A stretch of 26,203 nucleotides of DNA from Actinomycetes bacterium (GTDB taxonomy: Bacteria; Actinomycetota; Coriobacteriia; Coriobacteriales; Eggerthellaceae), in NCBI GenBank assembly GCA_023403475.1, contig JAEYEL010000008.1:1-26203 (forward strand), written 5' to 3'. The notes below the pieces were generated by a model. The model did no database searches. It saw only the letters and a program-made list of their open reading frames with translations, and was not told where the DNA came from. Position 1 is the stretch's first letter; the number at the start of each line of letters is the position of its first letter. The translations under genes were made by a program, and so were the position numbers. Positions 1 to 7,644 of this stretch are shown piece after piece.

Positions 1-2
1 CA

Positions 3-848
3 ATATGGACAAAAGGCGATATTCTGATCAAGGGCGGCGCCAAAGTAACCACTTACAGTGAATACCCCATGGGCGGTAACGGATCTTTTACCGTAGAAGA
101 AGCAGAGATTGATGCAAAGAATACGAACGTGAACAATATCCCTGCAATTTTCGATGAATGTGTGCCTGTGATTGCCGATGGCTATCATCTGAACTATGCA
201 AAAGCCGTAGACTCGGAAGGAACAGAAATCGACCTACTTCCCAGCGGAACCCAATATTTTGCACTTTATAAGAATGTTCATTTTATCACAAAGGCTGTTT
301 ATCCGGTTTCTTTCGTTGTAACGCCGGACGGTCTGACCAATGTTGTTGTTAAAGTAAATGGTCAGGAGGTTACCGGTTCTGTCAGTTTGGAAGCAGGAAC
401 TTACCCTGTTGAGGTAACAGCTGATAACTGCAAAGCGTATAGCGACAATATAACGATTACGGCTGATACGGCAACGCACACGCAGACGATCGCAATGACT
501 TATTTACCTGCCGACTACACTAAGGTTGACGATGCCGTTGCCAAGGCAAACGCCCTGAACAAGGACGACTACAAGGATTTCTCTGGTGTGGAAGCTGCTG
601 TCAATGCCGTTGTCCGAGGTAAGAGCATTACCGAGCAATCCGAAGTGGATAAGATGGCCAAGGCAATCGAGGATGCGATTGCAGCTCTTGAGAAAAAGCC
701 AGCCAGCACCAAGCCGGGAACATCCGATAAGAGTCCGCAGACTGGCGATACAAGCAACCTTGCTTTGTGGCTCGCCCTGCTGTTTGCCAGCGGCGGTGCA
801 GTCATCGGGACAACGGTTGTAAGCAGAAAGAAAAAGTATAACAGGTAA
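3..848 (+). CDS. C-terminal part of a sortase-anchored surface protein (5' end outside window)
   Basis: The reading frame is open from the first bases of the window, so this is the 3' part of a larger gene; the ATG at 69 is internal. It ends with a cell-wall sorting signal: an SPQTG motif (a variant of LPXTG) followed by a hydrophobic stretch and a basic tail ending RKKKYNR. Sortase would cleave in the motif and link the protein to peptidoglycan. Before the anchor lies a FIVAR-like helical repeat (DYTKVDDAVAKANALNKDDY onward, with VVRGK and AIEDAIAALEKKP), and before that a beta-rich, Ig-like segment. The end of an upstream beta-helix or dockerin-type region cannot be judged. Base composition is clearly lower in GC than the rest of the window and the closest style is gut Firmicutes, so I infer horizontal acquisition. 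The ligand or enzymatic role of the missing part is unknown. Confidence 0.85.
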   Translation: MWTKGDILIKGGAKVTTYSEYPMGGNGSFTVEEAEIDAKNTNVNNIPAIFDECVPVIADGYHLNYAKAVDSEGTEIDLLPSGTQYFALYKNVHFITKAVYPVSFVVTPDGLTNVVVKVNGQEVTGSVSLEAGTYPVEVTADNCKAYSDNITITADTATHTQTIAMTYLPADYTKVDDAVAKANALNKDDYKDFSGVEAAVNAVVRGKSITEQSEVDKMAKAIEDAIAALEKKPASTKPGTSDKSPQTGDTSNLALWLALLFASGGAVIGTTVVSRKKKYNR

Positions 849-886
849 TTGAATAGCGCTCCCTTGCTTCATCTTCCGAGCAAGAC

Positions 887-916
887 AAAAGCGTCGTAGC
901 AATACGGCGCTTTTTT
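887..916 (+). terminator. Rho-independent terminator of the surface protein gene
   Basis: A 12-bp stem (887-898 with 903-914, one G-T wobble) closed by a GCAA tetraloop and running into six T residues, 38 bp after the stop codon. This is a textbook intrinsic terminator. Confidence 0.9.
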
Positions 917-1250
917 GTTACCCGGAAGCGACAAACAGCGGCTTACGAAGGAAAGACGGTAAGAATACCGCCGTCAAGATGAAGCCGCTTATATCGAAAG
1001 AAAACGCCCAAAATCGCCCCGAAACCATACAGCGTGAAATGGTTTTGGGCGGTTTCGGTTTCTTTACGGACAAATCGTTTAATTGAGAAAATCCACAAAA
1101 AGTATCTTGACAAACTCGACCCGACGGTGCGAGGAATAGTTCGACGGCTGGTCCGACCCCATCGCCCCGCCTTTAGGCGAGGGCTTCTTCATGCCCCGAA
1201 AACTCTAGGAAACCGTTGCCTGCGTTTTGCCTAAATTACTGCGAAACATG
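917..1250. other. Non-coding, highly structured tail of the foreign segment
   Basis: No convincing gene. Two structured zones are visible. At 937-989 the arms AGCGGCTT/AAGCCGCT enclose a smaller CGGTA/TACCG hairpin. At 996-1066 several pairings compete: AAAGAAA (997-1003) with TTTCTTT (1059-1065), CGCCCAAAA (1005-1013) with TTTTGGGCG (1043-1051), CGAAACC (1020-1026) with GGTTTCG (1051-1057), and AACCAT (1023-1028) with ATGGTT (1039-1044). The second and third would form a pseudoknot. Around 1160-1185 a GC-rich hairpin reads roughly GCCC-CGCC-TTTA-GGCG-AGGGC. Composition rises to that of the host after about 1130, so the boundary of the acquired DNA probably lies in this stretch. Confidence 0.5.
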
Positions 1251-1434
1251 CTCTTCTCACGCTTCTCGCGTTAGAATCTGCAGGTCACATGCTTGCAGAC
1301 ATTTCCCGCGCTTAAACAAATTAATATTCCCATAAGATTTGGAAAAGGAAAAGTGAAGCAAGCGGGCATAGATGTTCTCTGTACGGTAACGTAGACTGAA
1401 CCCAGTTGCATGTAAGGGCGTGAGGTGCGGAAAG

Positions 1435-1504
1435 CGGCATCGATCGGCATCGATCGACATCAGGCAGCATCGATCGGCATCGATCGGCATCGGGCGGCAT
1501 CGAG
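1435..1504. repeat. Seven tandem copies of a 10-bp unit, CGGCATCGAT
   Basis: Units begin at 1435, 1445, 1455, 1465, 1475, 1485 and 1495. Copies 1, 2 and 5 are exact; copies 3, 4, 6 and 7 differ by one to four bases. The 10-bp period is close to one DNA turn and the unit junctions create CGATCG palindromes. The array ends 122 bp before the DmsA-like start codon. The rest of 1250-1626 has no gene that I can support. Confidence 0.9.
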
Positions 1505-1558
1505 TCCGTTCGCACGGCCTGTTGCATGCGGAACAAGACGAGAATGAGCAGCAACTTC

Positions 1559-1589
1559 CTCTGGTACCACACTTTGCCGACTCTGGTAC
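1559..1589 (+). promoter_or_regulatory. Direct repeat CTCTGGTAC, two copies 22 bp apart, upstream of the DMSO reductase operon
   Basis: Exact 9-bp copies lie at 1559-1567 and 1581-1589. The 22-bp period puts both on the same DNA face, as expected for a dimeric or tandem activator such as an OmpR-family regulator. They end 37 bp before the start codon. No good -35/-10 pair is visible nearby, which would fit an activator-dependent promoter. Function is inferred. Confidence 0.4.
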
Positions 1590-1626
1590 TAGCTAGGGCT
1601 ACTGCTCAGACGAGAAAGGGGAGTCT

Positions 1627-4242
1627 ATGAAAAAGACAACCGACGGGGTACCCGGAATCAGTAGGCGCGCGTTTGTTGCTCTTACCGGTTTGGCCGGCGT
1701 GGGCACGGCGCTTGCCGGCTGCGCTCCCAAGGTGGGCGACGACAAAAAGCCCGAGGAGATGTCTGCCGCCAAGCCCTTCGACTACGATACGGTTACATGG
1801 TCGGCCTGCCATGTGAACTGCGGAAGTCGTTGCCCGCTCAAGGTGTACGTGAAGGACGGCACCGTGGTACGCATCGGCATCGACGACGAGGGAACCGACG
1901 ATTTCGGGCCCAACCAGATATACCAGATGCGTTCATGCGTGCGCGGGCGCACGAACCGCCAGCGCATCTACAACGACACGCGCGTGCAGAAGCCGCTCAA
2001 GCGCGTGGAAGGCACCATGCGCGGCGAGGGCAAGTACGAGGAAATCAGCTGGGACGAGGCCATCGATCTTATTGCCGCCACTATGAAGGAAATCAAAGAC
2101 CAGTACGGCAACGATGCCTTCTACATCCAGTACGGCACGGGCGTGCTGGGCGGCACGGTCTCGAAGTCGTGGCATCCCGACAAAAGCATGTTCGCCCGCC
2201 TCATGAACCTGTGGGGCGGCTACCTGCGCCAGTATTCCGACTACTCCACGGGCCAGATCACTTGGGAGATGCCGCTGTTCAATGGCGACGCATGGTCGAA
2301 CAACGAGGTGACCGACCTTGTGAATTCCAAAAACATCGTGCTGTTCGGCAACAACCCGGCGAACACCCGCATGAGCGGCTCGGCCATGTTCTATCTCCTC
2401 ACGCAGGCGAGGCTGCAGAATCCCGACGCGCACATCGTGGTGGTGGATCCGCACCTCACCGATACCGCCGTGGGTGTGGCCAACCAATGGGTGCCCATAC
2501 GCCCCGGCACCGACGCCGCGCTCGTAACCGGCATGGTCTGCTACCTTCTTTCCGAAGGAAAGCTTGACGAGAATCTTATCCGAGAAAAGTTCGTCGGCTT
2601 CTATTCCGACTCGTTTTCCGAAGACGTGAAGGCTGCCGAACCCACTGCGGCAACGTTCATGGGTCTTGACAAGTCGGGTGTGCTCACGATAGACGAGGAC
2701 TTGTCCTACGAGGCGTACATGCACGGCACGGGCGGCTACGCGGGAACGGGTGACAAGGGGCCTGAGTGGGCCGCCTCTATCACCGGCGTGCCCGCCGACA
2801 CCATCCGTCAGCTCGCCGATCTGTACATGGACGGCCCTACGGCCACCATCCAGGGATGGGGCCCGCAGCGCCATAGCGACGGAGGCAACAGCTCGCGCGC
2901 CATTGCGCTTATCGCCGCCATCACGGGCAACGTGGGCATTTCCGGCGGCGGAACGGGCGCCCGTGAGAAAACGGGCGGCGTGGCCTACAAGGTTCCCACC
3001 GCTATCAATTGCTTCCCCGAGAAGAATACTGTCGATACGTGCGTCTCGTTCTTCGACTGGTACCAGGGCATTGAGGACTACAAGTCCATGAACGATGCCA
3101 CGTGGGGTGTGCGCCACATCGACGAGAAGGGTTCCACCACGTACGCCGAAGAACCCGGCGCTATTGCGCTCAAGGCTCCTATCAAGTTCATCTGGAACTA
3201 TGGCTCAAACGTCATGCTCGGCCAGCACGCCGACATCAACGATTGCCTGCGCATCTACAACCTGCCCGACGAGCAGGATTCCGGCGTGCGCATGATAGTG
3301 ACGGTGGATCCCTACCTTACGCCCACGGCGCTCATTTCCGACGTCATCCTTCCTTGCACCACCGCCTTCGAGGAAGACGACGTCATTCAGGGTGGCACGG
3401 CTTGGACGGGTTTCGTGCTGTGCGAGACGGCCGCCATCAAGCCTTTGTTCGAGGCAAAGCCGGTCTACGAGATCTGCACGCTTCTGGCCGACAAGCTGGG
3501 CATCAAGAATGAATTCACCGAAGGCAGAACGCAGCTCGACTGGGTTGAATGGTGCTACGAGCAGGGGAAGGAAGCCGGCGACGACATTCCCGATACCTTC
3601 GAAGAATTCCGCAAGACGGGTCTGTTCAAGCAGACTGACGGCCACGAGCCCGCCATCGCGAAGCCCGAGAAGATAAACACGCCGTCAGGCAAGTACGAGG
3701 TGTTTTCCAAGCAGGCGTACAACCTTTCGAAGCAGTGGGACCTCACCTGTGGCGGCTACGTGCCCGATGACGGGCGCGATCAGATTACCGGTCTGCCCAT
3801 CTACTACGATCACTTCGAAGGTTACACCGATCCGCTGAGAAAAGAGTACCCCTTCCAGCTCATCGGTCACCATACCAAGACGCGCACGCATTCCTCTTAC
3901 GGCAATGTGCCGTGGATGAGCTCGGTTGCGCCCCAGCAATGCTGGATGAACGAACAGGATGCGGCGAACCTGGGCGTCAAGCAGGACGATGCCGTTATCG
4001 TCACCACCGAACGCGGGCGCTCCAAGCTTACGGCGAAGGTGACCTCGCGCATCATGCCGGGCGTCGTGTCTATTCCGCAGGGCGCATGGTACGACCCTGA
4101 AACGCGCGATGCCGCGACTTTGGGCAACCGTGACGTGCTTGACCGAGGCGGGTGCATTTCCGTGCTCACATCGGCGCGGCCTACGCCCATCTCGAAGGGC
4201 AACGGCGTCCATTCAAACCTGTGCAAAATCGAGAAGGCGTAA
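1627..4242 (+). CDS. DMSO reductase family molybdopterin oxidoreductase, catalytic subunit (DmsA-like)
   Basis: This 871-aa protein is a full-length catalytic subunit of the DMSO reductase family, which uses bis-molybdopterin guanine dinucleotide to reduce S-oxides, N-oxides or related acceptors. The N-terminus carries a twin-arginine motif (SRRAF) and a lipobox (LAGC), so it is probably Tat-exported and lipid-anchored outside the membrane. Cys61, Cys65, Cys69 and Cys104 form the expected FS0 [4Fe-4S] site. Ser207 in DYSTGQ is the likely molybdenum ligand, as in DMSO/TMAO reductases. Downstream motifs include the GNNPANTR and VVVDPHLT cofactor-binding segments and the C-terminal molydopterin-dinucleotide domain (HHTKTRTHSSYGN). 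The start has a good ribosome binding site (AAAGGGGAG). It is followed 11 bp later by the iron-sulfur subunit and then a TorD-type chaperone. The exact substrate cannot be read from sequence; DMSO, TMAO or another gut S/N-oxide are all possible. Confidence 0.92.
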   Translation: MKKTTDGVPGISRRAFVALTGLAGVGTALAGCAPKVGDDKKPEEMSAAKPFDYDTVTWSACHVNCGSRCPLKVYVKDGTVVRIGIDDEGTDDFGPNQIYQMRSCVRGRTNRQRIYNDTRVQKPLKRVEGTMRGEGKYEEISWDEAIDLIAATMKEIKDQYGNDAFYIQYGTGVLGGTVSKSWHPDKSMFARLMNLWGGYLRQYSDYSTGQITWEMPLFNGDAWSNNEVTDLVNSKNIVLFGNNPANTRMSGSAMFYLLTQARLQNPDAHIVVVDPHLTDTAVGVANQWVPIRPGTDAALVTGMVCYLLSEGKLDENLIREKFVGFYSDSFSEDVKAAEPTAATFMGLDKSGVLTIDEDLSYEAYMHGTGGYAGTGDKGPEWAASITGVPADTIRQLADLYMDGPTATIQGWGPQRHSDGGNSSRAIALIAAITGNVGISGGGTGAREKTGGVAYKVPTAINCFPEKNTVDTCVSFFDWYQGIEDYKSMNDATWGVRHIDEKGSTTYAEEPGAIALKAPIKFIWNYGSNVMLGQHADINDCLRIYNLPDEQDSGVRMIVTVDPYLTPTALISDVILPCTTAFEEDDVIQGGTAWTGFVLCETAAIKPLFEAKPVYEICTLLADKLGIKNEFTEGRTQLDWVEWCYEQGKEAGDDIPDTFEEFRKTGLFKQTDGHEPAIAKPEKINTPSGKYEVFSKQAYNLSKQWDLTCGGYVPDDGRDQITGLPIYYDHFEGYTDPLRKEYPFQLIGHHTKTRTHSSYGNVPWMSSVAPQQCWMNEQDAANLGVKQDDAVIVTTERGRSKLTAKVTSRIMPGVVSIPQGAWYDPETRDAATLGNRDVLDRGGCISVLTSARPTPISKGNGVHSNLCKIEKA

Positions 4243-4253
4243 AGGAGGACACC

Positions 4254-4868
4254 ATGGAACAGTACGGATTCTACGTCAACACCGACATCTGCGCAGGTTG
4301 CAAGGCGTGCATGACCGCATGCATGGATAGAAACGACTTGGAGGTGCCGGCTAAGTTCCGCAAGGTTTACGAGTTCGGTGGCGGCGACTGGAAGATGGAC
4401 GATAACGGGGCCTATGTCTCGACGGCCTTCACTTACTACGCGTCTATGACGTGCGGTCATTGCGAGAGCCCGGCATGCGTGGCGAACTGCCCCACCGGCG
4501 CCATGCAGAAAGATGAGAAAACCGGCATCGTCAACAACGACAAGGATGTTTGCATTGGCTGCATGACCTGCGAGAAGAGTTGCCCCTACGGGCATCCCTC
4601 GCAGTTTGCCGATGGGCTTTCGCACAAGTGCGTGCTCTGCAGCGACGAAAACGCCGAAGGCGTTCCCGATCCGGTGTGTGCGAAGGCGTGCCCCGTGCGC
4701 GCCATCGAGTTCGGCATGATAAGCGACTTGCGGGCGAAGTACGGCGATGCGGACGCTATAGGCGAACTCACCAACACAACCGGTCCCAACGTGGTGTTCG
4801 GCCTGCACCGCGACGCTGCCAAAGGCGGCATCTTAAGAAATCCGCTTGAAGTTTCGCACGAAGCATAG
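4254..4868 (+). CDS. Four-cluster [4Fe-4S] ferredoxin subunit (DmsB-like)
   Basis: The 204-aa protein passes electrons to the catalytic subunit encoded just upstream. Sixteen cysteines fall into four groups: Cys13/16/19/23, Cys67/70/75/79, Cys100/103/106/110 and Cys126/129/142/146, the DmsB/NrfC/PhsB pattern. The third group is all cysteine, so four [4Fe-4S] clusters are expected, not the Trp-containing [3Fe-4S] variant of NarH. I chose the ATG at 4254 because it follows AAAGGAGG at ideal spacing and gives the N-terminus MEQYGFYVNTDICAGC typical of the family; a longer in-frame start at 4152 would overlap dmsA. There is no signal peptide, so it is presumably exported as a complex with the Tat-bearing catalytic subunit. 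No DmsC-type membrane anchor follows. Confidence 0.93.
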   Translation: MEQYGFYVNTDICAGCKACMTACMDRNDLEVPAKFRKVYEFGGGDWKMDDNGAYVSTAFTYYASMTCGHCESPACVANCPTGAMQKDEKTGIVNNDKDVCIGCMTCEKSCPYGHPSQFADGLSHKCVLCSDENAEGVPDPVCAKACPVRAIEFGMISDLRAKYGDADAIGELTNTTGPNVVFGLHRDAAKGGILRNPLEVSHEA

Positions 4869-4874
4869 GTCGAG

Positions 4875-4896
4875 GCGGGGGTCGCAAGACCCCCGC
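4875..4896 (+). other. Intercistronic hairpin between the iron-sulfur subunit and the chaperone gene
   Basis: A perfect 9-bp GC-rich stem (GCGGGGGTC with GACCCCCGC) with a GCAA tetraloop, 6 bp after the DmsB-like stop codon. There is no T-run, so it is more likely an mRNA-stability or partial attenuation element that lowers chaperone expression relative to the enzyme than a true terminator. Confidence 0.7.
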
Positions 4897-4929
4897 AGCA
4901 TAAGAAAGGCGAAAAGGAAGGAACCAGCG

Positions 4930-5670
4930 ATGGAAGAGGCGGCGATTTCTGCGGAAGCGGCACGGGCGTGGCAGGCTTTGTGCTCGTTTTGCTCGTGGGC
5001 GTTTTTAGAAGGGAATGAGCAGGAGGGCGTGCGGCGGCTTGTGGACGAACGCGACCTTCTGCTCGAGCCGCCGTTTACCGACGTAGCTCCCGAGGCGGCG
5101 CGCGAGCTGCATGATGCGCTTGAGGCGGCGGCGCGGGAGGGCGAAACGGGCATGCAGGAGCTTCTGCGCGAGATCCATCTCGACCACACCTATCTGTTCA
5201 GCATGACGGGGCAGAGCAGAACGACACCTTACGAATCGGTGTACCGTACCGACGATGCCACCATGTTCGGGCCTACCACGCTTCAGGTTCGAGAGGCGTA
5301 CCGCGCATACGGCCTCATGTTCGAGCGCTGCGCTAACGAACCCGACGACCATGTGGGCCTGGAGCTCGCGTTCGTCTCCCATCTGCTCGGACAAACCGCC
5401 AACGCTTTGGAAGCCGATGGCGCAGCCGTCCCCCTTGCCGATGCAGCCTCGTCTGCTGCGCCCTCCCTTGCCGATGCGGCGGCATTCCTTTCAGAGCACC
5501 TGCTCGTGTTCGCTCCCCTGTACTGCAAGAACGTGCAGGTTCGCGCTCACACCTCCTACTACCGCGCCATCGCCGGCATTGCGGCAGGAACGCTCGACTC
5601 CCTTTCCTGTTCATTGAAAGCCGCCGCTTCGGAAACCATTGATATCGTACGGTATACGGTGACTGAATAG
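4930..5670 (+). CDS. TorD/DmsD-family chaperone for molybdoenzyme maturation
   Basis: The 246-aa, mostly helical protein matches the TorD family of cytoplasmic chaperones that bind the Tat signal of molybdoenzymes and hold them for cofactor insertion. Visible hallmarks are the LDHTYLF segment (residues 84-90), PYESVY (100-105) and the NEPDDHVGLELAF motif (136-148), corresponding to the conserved E-P-D-H signature. The ATG at 4930 follows AAGGAAGG and gives the usual family length; an in-frame ATG at 4846 would overlap the preceding gene. An alanine-rich segment (ADGAAVPLADAASSAAPS) interrupts the usual fold between helices and is probably a loop. Its client is almost certainly the DmsA-like protein encoded upstream. 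Confidence 0.88.
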   Translation: MEEAAISAEAARAWQALCSFCSWAFLEGNEQEGVRRLVDERDLLLEPPFTDVAPEAARELHDALEAAAREGETGMQELLREIHLDHTYLFSMTGQSRTTPYESVYRTDDATMFGPTTLQVREAYRAYGLMFERCANEPDDHVGLELAFVSHLLGQTANALEADGAAVPLADAASSAAPSLADAAAFLSEHLLVFAPLYCKNVQVRAHTSYYRAIAGIAAGTLDSLSCSLKAAASETIDIVRYTVTE

Positions 5671-5672
5671 CT

Positions 5673-5678
5673 TATAAT
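5673..5678 (+). promoter_or_regulatory. Possible -10 box (TATAAT) for the sensor kinase gene
   Basis: A consensus TATAAT sits immediately after the chaperone stop codon, 20 bp before the kinase start. No matching -35 is visible at 16-18 bp, so this is a weak or activator-dependent candidate. It suggests the two-component genes may be transcribed separately from the enzyme genes. Confidence 0.3.
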
Positions 5679-5697
5679 AAAATGCTCATCGAGCCGC

Positions 5698-7644
5698 ATG
5701 GCATCGGAGCGAAAGCTTCGGACACGATACGGGAGCAAGGTGGCTGCTTTGAGCGAGCGGGGGAAGGAAACAACGAAAACGACGGCGGGCGCGCAGGTGG
5801 CCGTGCCTGCTTTTGTGCGTTCGCGGCTTTTCTCTCAAAGGCGCTCGCGTGCGCGGTTCGGTCTGCGTACTAAGATAATCGGCCTGCTCATAGGCATGTT
5901 GCTCGTGCTTTCCGCTGCCTATACCGGGTTTGCCTACACGGAGCAGCGCGACCGCACGGAGGCGGCGATGCTCGAGAAGTCGCGCGTGCTCGTTGCGGAA
6001 ATGGATGCGATATGGGAATTCGTGTCCATCAATCAGGACACTATCAACTACACATCCGACGGCGACTACGATTACAAGGGGCTGCACTGCGCCATAGCCG
6101 GCAAGTCGGTGGCAGCGCTGTTCTCGCGCGGGTCGGACTACAGCATGCGGTTCACCAATTTCAATCCGCGCAACGTCTACAACGCTCCGGACGAGTACGA
6201 GGCAGACGCCCTGCGCACGTTCCTCGGTAACCCGCACGTCACAGAGTGTTATGGGTTTTCCCAAATGGGAGACCGCTCGGTATTTCGCTATGTGTCGGTT
6301 ATGCAAGTGTCTGGCAACTGCGTGGACTGTCATGGAACGCCGGCCGGGGAAATAGACGTTACGGGGTATCCCAAGGAAGGGTGGAAGGCGGGAGACATCG
6401 CAGGCGCCGTGAGCGTAGTGGTTCCTACGGAGCAAGCGTTTCAGGATATGCGCACTTCCATTGCAAGCAGCGCCGTTTTCTTCCTGACTCTTATGGCGTG
6501 CATGTCCATCATCATCTACTTCGTTTTAAGCCGTCTGATTACAAACCCCCTTACCGATTTGCGCACGTCCCTTTCGGCCGTCGCCGACGGCTCGCGCTCC
6601 TTCATGCGCAAGGCTGCGGAAGATGAGCTTCCGTCGGTTTCGGAAAGCATGCCCGAACTGTATGCAACGCACGAGGTCGAAGGATTGTTCGAACAGTTCG
6701 ACAACATGGCCCGGCGCCTCGCCGATCTGTATGGGGGCTTGGAATTGCAGGTGGAGGAACGCACCGAGCAGCTTACGCAGGCCAACTGCGAATTGGAGCT
6801 CTCGCGCCGTCGCGTTGAGGAGATCAACGAGAAGCTCACGCGCGACAACCAGTACAAGTCGGATTTCCTTGCCATTGTGAGCCACGAGCTGCGTACGCCG
6901 CTCACTTCCATACTGGCGTTTGCCGACCTTATGGGAGATACGCTCGATCCTGCCGACCAAGATTCGCAGCGTCAGCTTGCAGAGATTGAGAAAAACGGCG
7001 CCATCCTTCTGGAAATGGTGGACAACGTGCTGGAAACGGCGCGCATCCAGGCCGGATCTGAACGCGTGAACCTTGAGCTTGTCGATTTGAACGACGTTGT
7101 GGGTGTAGTGGAGGCATTGAACCAACCTGTCGCCATCAAAAAAGGGGTCGCCATGTCCACGACGGTCGATCCGGACGTTCCGCTTATCATGAGCGACTGG
7201 GAAAAGATGCGCCGTATTCTGACGAACTTGGTGAGCAATGCGGTGAAATTCACACCGACGGGCGGGCGCGTGGAGGTGCGGGTTTCGTGGCATGCGGAAT
7301 GCGAGCGCGTGCTCATTGAGGTGGAAGATACCGGCATTGGCATTCCGATCGACAAGCAGGCGCTGGTGTTCGAGCGCTTCACACAGGAGAACATGTCCAC
7401 TGTGAGGCGCTACGGCGGCAGCGGCTTGGGTCTTTCCCTCGTCAAGGATCTGTCCGCCATGCTCGGCGGAACGGTGAGCGTGACAAGTCAACCGGGTGCG
7501 GGAAGCACGTTTTCGGTAGAGTTCCCCGCTGCTTTTGGCGACGTGCCTGACGACGAGAGCGTGTCTGGCGAAGACGGTTCGCACGAGGCTGCAGAAATGC
7601 CGGCCGGTAAAGACAGTTCGCAGGAAGGAAAGGGTGTGCGATGA
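5698..7644 (+). CDS. Membrane histidine kinase with a CxxCH heme-binding sensor domain (DUF3365/Tll0287-like)
   Basis: The 648-aa protein has a long basic cytoplasmic start, a first membrane segment (about 58-80), an extracytoplasmic domain, a second membrane segment (about 255-278), a HAMP-like linker with coiled coil, HisKA with phospho-acceptor His396 in SHELRTP, and HATPase_c with NLVSNAVKF, DTGIGIP and GSGLGL. The sensor domain resembles Tll0287-like/DUF3365 domains and contains Cys208-Val-Asp-Cys211-His212, a c-type heme attachment motif. I infer redox or gas sensing by covalent heme outside the membrane. It lies 27 bp after the chaperone gene and overlaps its response regulator by 4 bp. 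The ATG at 5698 lacks a clear ribosome binding site; GTG at 5740, preceded by GGGAGC, is an alternative. The likely target is the adjacent reductase operon. Confidence 0.9.
   Translation: MASERKLRTRYGSKVAALSERGKETTKTTAGAQVAVPAFVRSRLFSQRRSRARFGLRTKIIGLLIGMLLVLSAAYTGFAYTEQRDRTEAAMLEKSRVLVAEMDAIWEFVSINQDTINYTSDGDYDYKGLHCAIAGKSVAALFSRGSDYSMRFTNFNPRNVYNAPDEYEADALRTFLGNPHVTECYGFSQMGDRSVFRYVSVMQVSGNCVDCHGTPAGEIDVTGYPKEGWKAGDIAGAVSVVVPTEQAFQDMRTSIASSAVFFLTLMACMSIIIYFVLSRLITNPLTDLRTSLSAVADGSRSFMRKAAEDELPSVSESMPELYATHEVEGLFEQFDNMARRLADLYGGLELQVEERTEQLTQANCELELSRRRVEEINEKLTRDNQYKSDFLAIVSHELRTPLTSILAFADLMGDTLDPADQDSQRQLAEIEKNGAILLEMVDNVLETARIQAGSERVNLELVDLNDVVGVVEALNQPVAIKKGVAMSTTVDPDVPLIMSDWEKMRRILTNLVSNAVKFTPTGGRVEVRVSWHAECERVLIEVEDTGIGIPIDKQALVFERFTQENMSTVRRYGGSGLGLSLVKDLSAMLGGTVSVTSQPGAGSTFSVEFPAAFGDVPDDESVSGEDGSHEAAEMPAGKDSSQEGKGVR

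Noticed and set aside
1034..1234. 66-codon plus-strand reading frame starting inside the structured region
   Set aside because: It starts within a hairpin arm, has no ribosome binding site, and crosses the apparent composition boundary.
1435..1504. CRISPR array
   Set aside because: The unit is 10 bp with no spacers, and no cas genes are nearby.
1257..1572. Minus-strand frames rich in DADRCR-type repeats
   Set aside because: They are only translations of the 10-bp tandem repeat and have no ribosome binding site or family resemblance.
1933..3117. 394-codon minus-strand frame under the DmsA-like gene
   Set aside because: It is a shadow frame of a strongly conserved gene with high GC third positions.
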